Notes under the pieces: generated by a model
Seen by the model: only the letters and a program-made list of their open reading frames with translations
What the model was told of the DNA's origin: nothing
Databases searched by the model: none
In this document: one piece after another, positions 19,877 through 30,107 of the stretch
How positions within the stretch are numbered: the first letter of the stretch is position 1
How the letters are laid out: each line of letters starts with the position of its first letter
Assembly (NCBI RefSeq): GCF_002163835.1
Contig: NZ_CP019331.1
Span: 1,835,001 to 1,899,000 of the forward strand
Origin: Polaribacter sp. SA4-10
GTDB lineage: Bacteria > Bacteroidota > Bacteroidia > Flavobacteriales > Flavobacteriaceae
DNA length: 64,000 bases
Direction of reading: 5' to 3'
Translations under genes and position numbers: made by a program

Positions 19877-21469
19877 TTAAAGAATATAATCTGTACTAAT
19901 AAAATTAGATGTTTTCTTTTCTAATAACTCTGCCAAAATTGCATTATTATAAGGAGTATCTTTAGAAGCTACAAAAGTTCTTATAGAAAAGGTACGTAAA
20001 GCATCATGCACACTTAAGGTAGCAACTGCTGAATCTTTTCTTCCTGTAAACGGATATACATCTGGCCCTCTTTGTGCAGCAGTGTTTAAATTTACTCTAC
20101 ATACTAAATTAACTAAAGTATCTATTAATGGTGCTAACGTTTTTACTTCACTTCCAAAAACACTTACTTGTTGTCCGTAGTTCGATTCTGCCATATCATC
20201 TAAAGGCTCTTGAATATTTTTAAAAGAAACAATTGGAGTGACTGGTCCAAATTGCTCTTCTTGAAACACTCTCATATCTTTAGATACCGGATATAAAACT
20301 GATGGAAAAATATAATTATCTGTAGTTTCACCCCCTTTTTTATTAATTACTTTTGCACCTTTTGCAGTGGCATCATCAATTAATTCTTGAATATATGCAG
20401 GCTTTCCTGGTTCTGGTAAAGGTGTTAATTTTACGTCTTTTTCCCAAGGGTTTCCAAATTTTAATGCATCAACTCTTGCTGCAAATCGTTTGTTAAATTT
20501 ATCAACAATATGCTCATGAACGTACAATATTTTTAAAGCTGTACAACGTTGTCCGTTAAAAGAAGTTGCTCCAGACAGACATTCATCAATAGCCAAATCT
20601 AAATCTGCATCTGGTAAAACAATTCCTGGATTTTTAGCTTCTAAACCTAAAACTAAACGTAATCTATTTTTAAAAGGATGATTTTCCTGAATAGCATTTG
20701 CAGATTTACTGTTTCCTATTAAAGCCAGTACATCTACTTTACCTGTTTTCATTATAGGTGTAGCTAAAACTCTACCTCTACCATAAATTATATTTACTAC
20801 ACCTTCTGGAAAACTATTCTGAAAAGCTTCCATTAAAGGAGATAATAATAGAACTCCATGTTTTGCTGGTTTAAAAACAGCCGTATTTCCCATAATTAAA
20901 GCAGGAATCAACAATGCAAAAGTTTCATTTAACGGGTAATTATAAGGTCCTAAACACAACACAACGCCTAAGGGGCCACGTCTAATATGTGCATGAACTC
21001 CACTATTTTTCTCAAACTTAGCAGAATTTCTATCCATTTTCTTGTAATCCTCAATCGTATCGTAGATATATTCTACAGTTCTATCAAATTCTTTTTCAGA
21101 ATCTGGCAACGATTTTCCAATCTCCCACATTAACAACTTTACAACTTCTTCACGTTTGGTTTTCATTTGCTCTGCAAACTCCTCCATACATTCAATTCTA
21201 TCTACAACCCTCATTGTCGGCCACAAACCTTGCCCTTTATCATAAGATTTATAAGCAGAACTTAATGCTTCTAAAGCTTGGTCTTCAGTTAAGTTTGGCA
21301 CAGTACCTAATAAAGTTGGCTTGTATTCTTTAGTTGATGAAATTGTAGAATACACTTCTGTAACATCACCTTTCCACTCTTTTAACTCACCATTAACTAA
21401 ATACGTTTTTTGATGTAAAAGTGATTTTATTTTATATACTTCTGGAATCTCTGTAAATTGTTTTTTCAT
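19877..21469 (-). CDS. gapN: NADP-dependent glyceraldehyde-3-phosphate dehydrogenase-like aldehyde dehydrogenase
   Basis: A 530-residue aldehyde dehydrogenase. The N-terminal half has the coenzyme-binding motifs [20 protein letters not shown] and [11 protein letters not shown]; the catalytic Cys lies in [11 protein letters not shown], and the C-terminus has [13 protein letters not shown] and [23 protein letters not shown]. The RGPD..PF.GRKDS segment is typical of GapN-type enzymes, which oxidise glyceraldehyde-3-phosphate to 3-phosphoglycerate and make NADPH. The usual general-base motif LELGGK is here LGLEAK, so the Glu is shifted by two positions. The gene stands alone between the stress-protein gene and ilvA. 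A semialdehyde dehydrogenase role is the main alternative. Confidence 0.75.
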   Translation of the reverse strand: MKKQFTEIPEVYKIKSLLHQKTYLVNGELKEWKGDVTEVYSTISSTKEYKPTLLGTVPNLTEDQALEALSSAYKSYDKGQGLWPTMRVVDRIECMEEFAEQMKTKREEVVKLLMWEIGKSLPDSEKEFDRTVEYIYDTIEDYKKMDRNSAKFEKNSGVHAHIRRGPLGVVLCLGPYNYPLNETFALLIPALIMGNTAVFKPAKHGVLLLSPLMEAFQNSFPEGVVNIIYGRGRVLATPIMKTGKVDVLALIGNSKSANAIQENHPFKNRLRLVLGLEAKNPGIVLPDADLDLAIDECLSGATSFNGQRCTALKILYVHEHIVDKFNKRFAARVDALKFGNPWEKDVKLTPLPEPGKPAYIQELIDDATAKGAKVINKKGGETTDNYIFPSVLYPVSKDMRVFQEEQFGPVTPIVSFKNIQEPLDDMAESNYGQQVSVFGSEVKTLAPLIDTLVNLVCRVNLNTAAQRGPDVYPFTGRKDSAVATLSVHDALRTFSIRTFVASKDTPYNNAILAELLEKKTSNFISTDYIL

Positions 21470-21637
21470 AAATTGTTTTGTTATATCTCATTCTAAACAC
21501 TAGAACTTGATTCATAAATTTATTTTAAAATACCTAGTTCAAATTAACAAAAAATAAGACCAAATTACTTTAAAAAGTTTTTTAAATCACGAAAAGCATT
21601 TCGGAAAAAATTGGTTACTATTAATTGATAAAAAAGA

Positions 21638-22900
21638 TTAAACTAAAAATTGAAATAGATCTGGCTTATCATTTAAGTAGTCGCCAAAGAAATTACGCGC
21701 TTTCATTCTTTTAATTAAAGGGGCTAAATCTTGAGAAGTTTTTAACTCTAAACCAACAACTGCAGCACCATTTTCTCTATTGGTTTTCTTAGTATATTCA
21801 AAGTGTGTAATATCATCATTAGGACCTAAAATTTCTGCTACAAATTCTTTTAAAGCTCCGGCTCTTTGAGGAAACTTTATAATAAAATAATGTTTTAAAT
21901 TCGCAAACAACAATGCCCTTTCTTTAATTTCTGCTGTTCTTGTAATATCATTATTACTGCCACTTACAACACAAACTACGTTTTTACCTTTAATTTTATC
22001 AGCAAATAAATCTAAAGCAGCAATACTTAATGCTCCTGCAGGCTCTACTACAATTGCGTCTTTGTTATATAAATCTAAAATTGTCTGACAAATTTTACCT
22101 TCAGGAACCGTAATTACTTCATCTAAGTTCTGCTGACAAATAGCAAAGTTTAAATCGCCCACTCTTTTAACTGCTGCTCCATCCACAAAAGAATCTATTT
22201 TTTCTAAAGTGGTATTTTGTTTATTTCTTATTGATGTTTGCATAGAAGGTGCACCTTCTGGTTCTACTCCAATAATTTTTGTTTCTGGTGATATTTCTTT
22301 AAATACAGTTGATAATCCTGATGACAAACCTCCTCCTCCAATTGGAACAAAAACATAATCTATTTTTTTATCAGTTTGATTTAAAATTTCTAACCCAACT
22401 GTTGCTTGGCCTTCAATTACTTTTTCATCATTAAAAGGATGAATAAACGTTTTGTTTTTTGCATCACATTCTAATTTTGCTGCATTAAAAGCATCATCAA
22501 AAGTATCTCCTTCAATAACAATTTCTATAAAATCTTCACCAAACATTTTTACCTGATTAATTTTTTGATTTGGTGTTGGAGAAGGCATAAAAATTGTTCC
22601 TTTAATTTGCAATAGCTTACAAGATAAAGCAACTCCTTGCGCATGATTTCCTGCGCTTGCACAAACAATTCCTATTTGTTTTTCATTATCGCTTAAAGAA
22701 GACATTTTATTATATGCACCCCTAATTTTATAAGAGCGAACAACTTGTAAATCTTCTCTTTTAAACAAAATAGTTGCTTCCAATTCTTTTGATAAATTAA
22801 AATTCTTGCTTAGAGGGGTTTGTATAGCAACACCTTTTAAATTTTCAGAAGCGGTTCTTACCGCTTCTAAAGTTGGAAAATAAATTTGTTCTGTTTGCAT
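21638..22900 (-). CDS. ilvA: Threonine ammonia-lyase (threonine dehydratase)
   Basis: A 420-residue PLP enzyme that turns threonine into 2-oxobutanoate, the first step to isoleucine. The PLP lysine is in RSYKIRGAYNKM; substrate-loop SAGNHAQG and the phosphate-cup GGGGLSSGL are present. The C-terminal 80 residues form one ACT-like regulatory domain (HYFIIKFPQRAGALKEFVAEILG), shorter than the double ACT of E. coli IlvA, as in IlvA of the 400-420 residue class. Its placement after ilvC supports a biosynthetic role. A terminator-like hairpin between ilvC and ilvA may lower its expression relative to the operon. Confidence 0.93.
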   Translation of the reverse strand: MQTEQIYFPTLEAVRTASENLKGVAIQTPLSKNFNLSKELEATILFKREDLQVVRSYKIRGAYNKMSSLSDNEKQIGIVCASAGNHAQGVALSCKLLQIKGTIFMPSPTPNQKINQVKMFGEDFIEIVIEGDTFDDAFNAAKLECDAKNKTFIHPFNDEKVIEGQATVGLEILNQTDKKIDYVFVPIGGGGLSSGLSTVFKEISPETKIIGVEPEGAPSMQTSIRNKQNTTLEKIDSFVDGAAVKRVGDLNFAICQQNLDEVITVPEGKICQTILDLYNKDAIVVEPAGALSIAALDLFADKIKGKNVVCVVSGSNNDITRTAEIKERALLFANLKHYFIIKFPQRAGALKEFVAEILGPNDDITHFEYTKKTNRENGAAVVGLELKTSQDLAPLIKRMKARNFFGDYLNDKPDLFQFLV

Positions 22901-22916
22901 GGGCCGAATATAAAAA

Positions 22917-22953
22917 TAAAACCTGTCAGGCTTTGAAATCTGACAGGTTTTTA
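22917..22953 (-). terminator. Hairpin terminator between ilvC and ilvA
   Basis: AACCTGTCAG (from 22919) pairs with CTGACAGGTT (to 22949). On the minus strand it is followed by TTTATTTTTATATT and lies about 20 bases before the ilvA start. It may end most ilvDBNC transcripts; partial read-through would feed ilvA. Confidence 0.75.
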
Positions 22954-22973
22954 TAATAATTAAAATTTATTAT

Positions 22974-24449
22974 TTATGCAGATTTTATCACTTTCATTGC
23001 TGTCATAGAAGCTCTTAATTTTGCACCTACAATTTCTACTGGATGATTTCTAATAATCGCATTAATTCTAATTAACTCTTTATTATCAACATCATTAGAA
23101 TCTGTAAACTTCTTACCAATAATATTTGTATCAACTGTTTTCATAAAATCAGTTAATAAAGGCTTACAAGCATGATCAAATAAGTAACAACCATATTCTG
23201 CAGTATCAGAAATTACACGGTTCATTTCGGCCAATTTCATTCTTGCAATTGTATTTGCAATTAATGGCGTTTCGTGTAAAGATTCATAATAAGCAGAAGC
23301 TTCAATAATACCAGATTCTGTCATAGCCTCAAAAGCTAATTCTACACCAGCTCTTACAAAAGCAACTAATAAAGTTCCATGGTCAAAATATTCTTGTTCA
23401 GAAATTTCTTGATTTGTAACTTGTTGTTTTTCAAATGCAGTTTCTCCTGTTGCAGCTCTCCAAGTTAATAAGTTTTTATCATCATTAGCCCAGTCTTCCA
23501 TCATTGTTTGAGAGAAATGACCTGTCATAATATCATCCATATGTTTTTGAAATAATGGACGCATAATATCTTTTAATTCCTCAGATAATCTAAAAGCTTC
23601 AACTTTAGCAGGATTAGACAATCTATCCATCATATTAGTGATACCACCATGCTTTAAAGCTTCAGTTACCGTTTCCCAACCATATTGAATTAATTTAGCA
23701 GCATAACCTGGCTCAATTCCTTCTTCAACCATTTTATCAAAAGATAAAATTGCTCCTGTTTGTAACAAACCACATAAAATAGTTTGCTCTCCCATTAAAT
23801 CAGATTTTACTTCAGCAACAAAAGAAGACTCTAAAACCCCTGCTCTGTTACCTCCAGTTGCAACTGCATATGCCTTTGCTTGTGCCCATCCTTTTCCTTC
23901 AGGATCATTTTCTGGGTGAACTGCAGTTAAAGTTGGTACTCCAAATCCTCTTTTATATTCTTCTCTAACTTCAGATCCGGGACATTTTGGTGCCACCATA
24001 ATTACCGTTAAATCTTTACGAATTTGCATTCCTTCTTCAACAATGTTAAAACCATGAGAATAGCTTAATGTTGCTCCTTTTTTCATTAATGGCATTACCG
24101 TTTTTACAACATTTGTGTGTTGCTTATCTGGTGTTAAGTTAATCACCAAATCTGCACTTGGCAATAACTCTTCATACGTACCAACTGTAAATCCATTAGA
24201 AGAAGCATTCATAAAAGACTCCCTTTTTTGGTCAATTGCTGCTTTTCTTAACGTGTAAGAAATATCTAAACCAGAATCCCTCATATTTAAACCTTGGTTT
24301 AAACCTTGGGCACCACAACCTACAATAACAATTTTCTTTCCTAATAATGCGTTTACACCATCTTCAAATTCTGAAGCATCCATAAACCTACATTTCCCTA
24401 ATTGACCTAATTTCTCTCTTAATGTTAATGTGTTAAAATAATTTGACAT
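22974..24449 (-). CDS. ilvC: Ketol-acid reductoisomerase, class II
   Basis: A 491-residue class II (long) KARI, which isomerises and reduces acetolactate/acetohydroxybutyrate in valine and isoleucine synthesis. The Rossmann domain carries [23 protein letters not shown] specificity is suggested by the LRKAAID region. Two consecutive knotted C-terminal domains contain the metal-binding acidic residues ([13 protein letters not shown], and the repeat around [12 protein letters not shown]). Length matches the E. coli enzyme rather than the 330-residue class I form. It lies 10 bases after ilvN. Confidence 0.96.
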   Translation of the reverse strand: MSNYFNTLTLREKLGQLGKCRFMDASEFEDGVNALLGKKIVIVGCGAQGLNQGLNMRDSGLDISYTLRKAAIDQKRESFMNASSNGFTVGTYEELLPSADLVINLTPDKQHTNVVKTVMPLMKKGATLSYSHGFNIVEEGMQIRKDLTVIMVAPKCPGSEVREEYKRGFGVPTLTAVHPENDPEGKGWAQAKAYAVATGGNRAGVLESSFVAEVKSDLMGEQTILCGLLQTGAILSFDKMVEEGIEPGYAAKLIQYGWETVTEALKHGGITNMMDRLSNPAKVEAFRLSEELKDIMRPLFQKHMDDIMTGHFSQTMMEDWANDDKNLLTWRAATGETAFEKQQVTNQEISEQEYFDHGTLLVAFVRAGVELAFEAMTESGIIEASAYYESLHETPLIANTIARMKLAEMNRVISDTAEYGCYLFDHACKPLLTDFMKTVDTNIIGKKFTDSNDVDNKELIRINAIIRNHPVEIVGAKLRASMTAMKVIKSA

Positions 24450-24459
24450 TTCTATTTAT

Positions 24460-24990
24460 TTAGTTGTTGTATGTTTCTAACAATGTTGATATTTTCATTT
24501 CTTCTTTAGTAACTGCAATTAAACCAGAACGGGTATATTGCATAATACCAAAAATACTTAATTGATTGTATAACGCTACTATTTCTTCTTTTTTACCAGA
24601 TTTTTCTAGAACAAAAAAGTCTTTATTTACAGTAACAATTCTAGCATTACTTTCTTTAATTATATTTTGAATTTGACGTTCTTCAAACAATAATTCAGAT
24701 TTAATTTTAAACAATCCTGAAATTTGATAGATAACCTCATCTAGATCATGATAGTAGGCTTTAATAACTTCTACTTGCTTCTCTATTTGACCAATAATTT
24801 TCTTAATATTTACCTCTGTCATACTTACAACAATTGTAAATTTAGAAATGCCTTCAATTTCTGATGGAGAACTATTTATACTCTCTATGTTGATGTGTCT
24901 TCTTTGGAAAATTGCTGAAATCCTATTCAACAATCCAATATTATTTTCTGTATAAACAGATATTGCAAATAATTGTTTTTCTGTATTCAT
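24460..24990 (-). CDS. ilvN: Acetolactate synthase small (regulatory) subunit
   Basis: A 176-residue subunit with an N-terminal ACT domain (YTENNIGLLNRISAIFQRRHINIESIN), which binds the feedback inhibitor valine, and a C-terminal ALS_ss domain (RIVTVNKDFFVLEKSGKKEEI). It stabilises and regulates IlvB. It starts one base after the ilvB stop, so the two subunits are probably translationally coupled. Confidence 0.94.
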   Translation of the reverse strand: MNTEKQLFAISVYTENNIGLLNRISAIFQRRHINIESINSSPSEIEGISKFTIVVSMTEVNIKKIIGQIEKQVEVIKAYYHDLDEVIYQISGLFKIKSELLFEERQIQNIIKESNARIVTVNKDFFVLEKSGKKEEIVALYNQLSIFGIMQYTRSGLIAVTKEEMKISTLLETYNN

Positions 24991-24991
24991 A

Positions 24992-26725
24992 TTACTCTAA
25001 TCTTATATCTGAAACACTTGCTCCTGAAGGAACCATTGGAAATACATTACCCTCTTTCTCTACACAAACTTCTAAGAAATACGCTTCTTTACTTGCCATC
25101 ATTTCTGCAACAGCCTCTGCTAAATCTTCACGTTTTGTAACTTTTCTTGCTTTTATATAATACCCTTCTGCAATTGCAACAAAATTTGGATTTACCATTT
25201 CTGTTGATGCATAGCGTTTATCAAAAAACAACTGTTGCCATTGACGCACCATTCCTAAAAAGTCGTTATTTAAAACTACTATTTTTACAGCTGCTTTTTG
25301 CTGAAAAATTGTACCTAATTCTTGAATTGTCATTTGGTAACCTCCATCACCAGAAATTGAAACTACTTCACGTTCTGGAGCTGCCATTTTAGCACCAATC
25401 GCTGCAGGTAAGCCAAAGCCCATAGTTCCTAATCCACCAGAAGTAATATTACTTTTTGTTTGGTTGAATTCTGCATATCTACAAGCAATCATTTGATGCT
25501 GCCCAACATCTGATACGATTGCAGCTTCACCTTTACTCTGAATATTTATTTCTTTTAAAACTTCCCCCATTGTTAACCCTTCTTTGGTTGGGTACAAGTC
25601 GCCCTTTATTACTTTTTCATATTCAATGGCATATAAATCTTTAAAATTTTGATGCCATTCTGTATGAGAATTTTCATTTATTAACGGTAAAATTAACTCT
25701 AAACTTGCTTTAGCATCTCCTAAAACAGCAACATCCGATTTTACATTTTTATCAACTTCTGAAGGATCTATTTCAAAATGAATCACTTTTGCCTGTGTTG
25801 CATATTCATCTAATTTACCAGTAACACGATCATCAAATCGCATTCCAATTGCAATTAAAACATCACATTCATTTGTTAACACATTTGGCGCATAATTACC
25901 ATGCATACCAACCATACCAACATTTAAAGGATGAGAAGTAGGAATAGCAGAAGCCCCTAAAATTGTCCAAGCAGCAGGAATTCCTGCCTTTTCTATTACG
26001 GCTTTAAGTGCTTCTTCAGCTTCACTTAAAATAATACCTTGCCCCCAAACCACAAATGGTTTTTTTGCTTCATTTATTAATTTTGCAGCTGCTTCAACAG
26101 ATTTTATATCTGTTTTAGGAATAGGCACATAACTTCTTACTTTAGTACATTTTTCATATAAAAAATCAAACTCTTCAAATTGCGCATCTTTTGTAATATC
26201 AACCAAAACAGGTCCTGGTCTTCCACTTTTTGCAATGTAAAAAGCTTTTGCAATTGCTTCAGGAATTTGAGAAGCTCTTGTTACTTGACAGTTCCATTTT
26301 GTAACTGGAGTAGAAATACCTACAATATCTGTTTCTTGAAATGCATCACTTCCTAATAAATGAGAAGAAACTTGACCCGTTATACACACCATTGGTGTAG
26401 AATCTATCTGTGCATCTGCAATACCTGTTATTAAATTTGTTGCTCCTGGTCCAGAAGTTGCCATTGCAACTCCAACATTACCAGAAATACGTGCATAACC
26501 TTGGGCCGAATGTGTTGCTCCTTGTTCATGACGTGTTAATACGTGATGAATTTTATCTTGATATTTATACAACTCATCATAAACAGGCATAATTGCCCCT
26601 CCAGGATACCCGTATAAAATCTTAACTCCTTCTTCTATAAGACATCTAACAATTGCCTCGCTACCAGAAATACGTTCTGTAGTTTTAGTAGATTTTTTTG
26701 TGTTTTTTATGGTTTGCGTTTCCAT
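24992..26725 (-). CDS. ilvB: Acetolactate synthase large (catalytic) subunit
   Basis: A 577-residue ThDP- and FAD-dependent enzyme that condenses pyruvate with pyruvate or 2-oxobutanoate. The ThDP-activating Glu lies in LTRHEQGATHSAQGYAR. The central FAD domain includes GMRFDDRVTGKLDEYA, and the ThDP/Mg motif is GDGGYQMTIQELGT...NNDFLGMVRQWQ. The start METQTIKNTKKSTKTTERISG adds a short non-conserved N-terminus. It is 14 bases from ilvD and 1 base from ilvN. Confidence 0.96.
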   Translation of the reverse strand: METQTIKNTKKSTKTTERISGSEAIVRCLIEEGVKILYGYPGGAIMPVYDELYKYQDKIHHVLTRHEQGATHSAQGYARISGNVGVAMATSGPGATNLITGIADAQIDSTPMVCITGQVSSHLLGSDAFQETDIVGISTPVTKWNCQVTRASQIPEAIAKAFYIAKSGRPGPVLVDITKDAQFEEFDFLYEKCTKVRSYVPIPKTDIKSVEAAAKLINEAKKPFVVWGQGIILSEAEEALKAVIEKAGIPAAWTILGASAIPTSHPLNVGMVGMHGNYAPNVLTNECDVLIAIGMRFDDRVTGKLDEYATQAKVIHFEIDPSEVDKNVKSDVAVLGDAKASLELILPLINENSHTEWHQNFKDLYAIEYEKVIKGDLYPTKEGLTMGEVLKEINIQSKGEAAIVSDVGQHQMIACRYAEFNQTKSNITSGGLGTMGFGLPAAIGAKMAAPEREVVSISGDGGYQMTIQELGTIFQQKAAVKIVVLNNDFLGMVRQWQQLFFDKRYASTEMVNPNFVAIAEGYYIKARKVTKREDLAEAVAEMMASKEAYFLEVCVEKEGNVFPMVPSGASVSDIRLE

Positions 26726-26739
26726 ATATCTATATATTA

Positions 26740-28416
26740 TTAAGCGTCAGTAATACATCCTTTTGAAGCAGATGCAACTGTTTTTGCGTATTTGTATAAA
26801 ATTCCTTTTTTATGTTTTAATGCTGGAGCAACCCATCTTGCTTTTCTTTCTGCTAATTCTTCATCAGAAATTAAAACATTTATTGAATTATCTTCTGCGC
26901 TAATTCTAATGGTATCACCCGTTTCTAATAAACCAATTGTGCCTCCAGATTGTGCTTCTGGTGTAATATGCCCGACCACAAAACCATGAGTTCCTCCAGA
27001 AAAACGACCATCAGTAATTAAAGCAACTGATTTACCTAAACCTGCTCCCATAATTAAAGAAGTTGGTTTTAACATTTCTGGCATCCCTGGTCCTCCTTTA
27101 GGTCCAACATATCGAATGACGACCACATCTCCTCTTGCTACTTCTCCGTTTGAAATCCCTGTATTTGCTGCTTGTTCTCCATCATAAACAACTGCTTTTC
27201 CTTCAAAAAGCAATCCTTCATTTCCTGAGATTTTTGCTACTGCACCTTCCGTTGCAAGGTTTCCGTATATTATTTGAATATTACCTGATGATTTTAATGG
27301 GTTATCTTTTGGATAAATTACATCTTGATGATCAAACTCCATCGCTTCAACACTTGCTAGATTCTCTGCCAATGTTTTACCTGTAACCGTCATACAATCT
27401 CCATGTAAATAGCCATTGTCTAATAAATATTTCATAATTGCAGGCGTTCCTCCAACTCCATGAACATCTTCCATTAAGTATTTTCCAGAGGGTTTTAAAT
27501 CTGCAATTAACGGAGTTCTATCACTTACTTTTTGAAAATCTTCTAACGTAAATTCAATGTCTGCTGCGTGTGCTATTGCTAAAAAGTGTAATACTGCATT
27601 TGTAGACCCTCCTAAAGCGTTTACAATTGCAATTGCATTTTCTAAAGATTTTTTAGTAATAATATCTAACGGTTTTAAATCTAATTCTAATAAGTTTTTT
27701 ATTGCTGCAGCTGTTCTTTCTGCTTCAGATAATTTATTAGGATTTTCTGCAGGTATTGATGAATTATAAGGCAAAGAAAAGCCCATGCATTCTATAGCAG
27801 AAGCCATTGTATTTGCAGTGTACATTCCTCCACAAGCTCCAGCTCCTGGAATTGCTCTTTTTATAATTTCTCTATATTCGTCTTCTTCAATTTCTCCTGC
27901 CATTTTTTGCCCTAAAGCTTCAAATGCAGAAACAATATTTAGTTTTCTTCCTTTGTAATTTCCTGATGCAATTGTACCACCATACATCATAATTGATGGA
28001 CGGTTTAAACGCAACATAGCAATAACTGCTCCTGGCATATTTTTATCACAACCTACAACAGAAATTAATGCATCATAACTTTGTGCATTCATAACTGTTT
28101 CTATAGAATCTGCAATGATATCTCTTGATGCTAATGAATAATTCATTCCAGAAGTTCCCATAGAAATTCCATCTGAAACACCAATAGTATTAAACCCTAA
28201 ACCAACTAAACCTGCAATTTTACTTTCAATTTTCACCTCTGCAGCCAAGTTGTTTAAGTGCATGTTACATGGATTACCATCATAACCCGTACTTGCAATT
28301 CCTACTTGCGCTTTTTGCATGTCTTCATCAGTTAAACCTACTGCATACAACATTGCTTGTGATGCTGGCTGAGATTCATCTTGAGTTAATCTACGACTGT
28401 GTTTATTTAAATTCAT
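26740..28416 (-). CDS. ilvD: Dihydroxy-acid dehydratase
   Basis: A 558-residue Fe-S dehydratase of valine and isoleucine synthesis. Cluster-binding cysteines are visible in [15 protein letters not shown] and [12 protein letters not shown], and the C-terminal signatures are [12 protein letters not shown] and [18 protein letters not shown]. It is the first structural gene behind the Ile/Val leader peptide and attenuator (28584-28702) and leads ilvD-B-N-C-(A). Confidence 0.96.
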   Translation of the reverse strand: MNLNKHSRRLTQDESQPASQAMLYAVGLTDEDMQKAQVGIASTGYDGNPCNMHLNNLAAEVKIESKIAGLVGLGFNTIGVSDGISMGTSGMNYSLASRDIIADSIETVMNAQSYDALISVVGCDKNMPGAVIAMLRLNRPSIMMYGGTIASGNYKGRKLNIVSAFEALGQKMAGEIEEDEYREIIKRAIPGAGACGGMYTANTMASAIECMGFSLPYNSSIPAENPNKLSEAERTAAAIKNLLELDLKPLDIITKKSLENAIAIVNALGGSTNAVLHFLAIAHAADIEFTLEDFQKVSDRTPLIADLKPSGKYLMEDVHGVGGTPAIMKYLLDNGYLHGDCMTVTGKTLAENLASVEAMEFDHQDVIYPKDNPLKSSGNIQIIYGNLATEGAVAKISGNEGLLFEGKAVVYDGEQAANTGISNGEVARGDVVVIRYVGPKGGPGMPEMLKPTSLIMGAGLGKSVALITDGRFSGGTHGFVVGHITPEAQSGGTIGLLETGDTIRISAEDNSINVLISDEELAERKARWVAPALKHKKGILYKYAKTVASASKGCITDA

Positions 28417-28583
28417 CTATATATTACTACTTTAAGTGACTAAATTAGTTTGTTTCCTTTTTTTTAATACCTATTTTTTATAAAACGCTTTAAACTCATG
28501 TGTTAAAAAAGTATCTTAAAATACTGATTAACAATTAATTAAATATATTTAAAAATGATGTTCAATCCCTAAAATAATTTCAT

Positions 28584-28611
28584 AAAAAAACCTTCCTTTT
28601 TACAGGAAGGT
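28584..28611 (-). terminator. Attenuator terminator of the ilv operon
   Basis: ACCTTCC (28590-28596) pairs with GGAAGGT (28605-28611). On the minus strand TTTTTTT follows. It lies 28 bases after the stop of the Ile/Val-rich leader peptide and about 170 bases before ilvD, the expected place for a transcription attenuator. Confidence 0.8.
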
Positions 28612-28639
28612 ACTATTTAAAATTAAAAATATCACCTCC

Positions 28640-28702
28640 TTATCCTGTCGTAATTATTACGATGACAATAAATGAAATACTATTTAAAATTTGTTTTCTC
28701 AT
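28640..28702 (-). CDS. ilvL: ilv operon leader peptide
   Basis: A 20-codon frame, MRKQILNSISFIVIVIITTG, then TAA. The run FIVIVIITT contains four Ile, two Val and two Thr codons; in total there are six Ile codons. This is the composition expected for a peptide whose translation speed reports the branched-chain aminoacyl-tRNA supply. A terminator follows at 28584-28611 and ilvD follows that. The stop codon overlaps AAGGAGGTGAT, an unusually strong anti-SD match for this phylum, with no start codon close behind it. Too short for automatic gene calling, so it would normally be missed. Confidence 0.8.
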   Translation of the reverse strand: MRKQILNSISFIVIVIITTG

Positions 28703-28756
28703 TTGGTCTACAACTATTGAAAGTTTAAATTTTTTATTTATTCTAGTTGGCAAACT

Positions 28757-28846
28757 AGTTTAGCCCAGATTGAAGGGGCTGTTTGAGCTCTTTTATCTCT
28801 TTTTTAAGAGGTAAAAAGCGAGTACTGAAAGCTGGAAATAGCTTCT
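28757..28846 (-). ncRNA. Structured RNA candidate downstream of leuB (Flavo-1-like), copy 1
   Basis: On the minus strand it starts TAGAAGCTATTTCC, nine bases after the leuB stop, and ends with AATCTGGGCTA. The copy at 62581-62680 shares both ends and the blocks GCTTTCA, TACTCGCTTTTT and GAGCT.AAACA. Between them lies a variable hairpin: CTCTT/AAGAG here, TGCTGAA/TTCAGCA there. Conserved ends around a hairpin whose sequence changes but whose pairing stays indicate a structured RNA. The sequence resembles what I recall of the flavobacterial Flavo-1 motif; the name is from memory. Confidence 0.6.
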
Positions 28847-28855
28847 AAAAAAACA

Positions 28856-29977
28856 CTATATAATAGTACTTTGTCCGGTATGAATATTCTTAAAATTCAT
28901 ATTACTGTCATCTTGATGCATTATATAATCTGCAATAAAATCGCCTACTTTTGAAGTAGTTGCAAAAAATGAAGTTTTACCTTTTATATCTTCTGTTGTG
29001 ATTCCTAAAACTAATGATTTTTCTACGGCTCTTTCAATTGCATCTGCTTCTTCATGCAAACCTAAATGTTCTAATAACAGTGCTGCTGATAAAATTGATG
29101 CGATCGGATTTGCGATATCTTTTCCTGCTGCTTGTGAAAAAGAACCATGAATTGGCTCAAACAAAGCGTTTTCGTCTCCTATTGATGAAGATGCTAATAT
29201 TCCTATTGAACCTCCCATAACACTTGCTACGTCAGAGATAATATCTCCTAACAAATTTTCTGTAAGGATTACATCAAACTGTTTTGGATTTAAAATCATT
29301 TGCATTGCAGCATTATCTACAAACATATATTCTATGGTTACATCTTTGTATTCTTTTGCTATTTCAGAAACCGTTTTTCTCCATAAACGAGAAGTTTCTA
29401 AAACATTTGCTTTATCTACTAAGGTTACTTTTTTCTTTCTGTTTTGTGCTGCTTTAAATGCTAAATGAGTAATTCTAGAAATTTCTTTTACCGTATAAGT
29501 ACATCCGTCAAAAGCAGTTTGCTTGTCTTCACTTAACTCTTTTATTCCGAAATAAATTCCTCCAGTTAACTCTCTATAAATAGCGATATCTGTTCCTGTA
29601 ATAACCTCTCTTTTTAACGGAGAATTATCTATTAACTGCTCATATGCTTTTACTGGTCTAACATTACAATACAAACCTAATTCTTTTCGCAACCTTAATA
29701 AACCTTGTTCTGGTCTTACTTGTGCTGAAGGATTGTTATCATATTTAGTATCGCCAATTGCTCCAAATAAAATGGCATCAGCATCTTTACATATTTTTAT
29801 AGTTGCGGCTGGTAATGGATCTCCTGTTTCATCAATTGCGCAAGAACCCATTTGAGCTTCTTTAAATATAAAAACATGATTGTAAACATCCGCAACGGCA
29901 TTTAGTGCTTTTTTTGCTTGATTTGTTACTTCAGGGCCAATTCCATCTCCTGGAATTACTGCAATTGTATATTTCAT
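28856..29977 (-). CDS. leuB: 3-isopropylmalate dehydrogenase
   Basis: A 373-residue NAD-dependent decarboxylating dehydrogenase of leucine synthesis. Visible motifs are AVIPGDGIGPEV, the substrate-binding ELTGGIYFG, VDKANVLETSRLWRK (Lys/Asp catalytic region), NLLGDIISD (metal-binding Asp) and EPIHGSFSQAAGKDIANP. The C-terminus has about 15 non-conserved residues after IADYI. It follows leuA by 130 bases; leuC and leuD, usually adjacent in flavobacteria, are not in this window. A structured RNA candidate starts nine bases after the stop. Confidence 0.95.
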   Translation of the reverse strand: MKYTIAVIPGDGIGPEVTNQAKKALNAVADVYNHVFIFKEAQMGSCAIDETGDPLPAATIKICKDADAILFGAIGDTKYDNNPSAQVRPEQGLLRLRKELGLYCNVRPVKAYEQLIDNSPLKREVITGTDIAIYRELTGGIYFGIKELSEDKQTAFDGCTYTVKEISRITHLAFKAAQNRKKKVTLVDKANVLETSRLWRKTVSEIAKEYKDVTIEYMFVDNAAMQMILNPKQFDVILTENLLGDIISDVASVMGGSIGILASSSIGDENALFEPIHGSFSQAAGKDIANPIASILSAALLLEHLGLHEEADAIERAVEKSLVLGITTEDIKGKTSFFATTSKVGDFIADYIMHQDDSNMNFKNIHTGQSTII

Positions 29978-30107
29978 ATTTTAAAATGTTACCTTAAAAG
30001 GGCAAATTTAAATTCTTTTTAACGAAAAGAGTTCATTTATTTACTTTAATTCACTGACTTTAAGTTTGTCAGAAATAATAGAAAAAGGTATAATTTAAGC
30101 TATTTAC

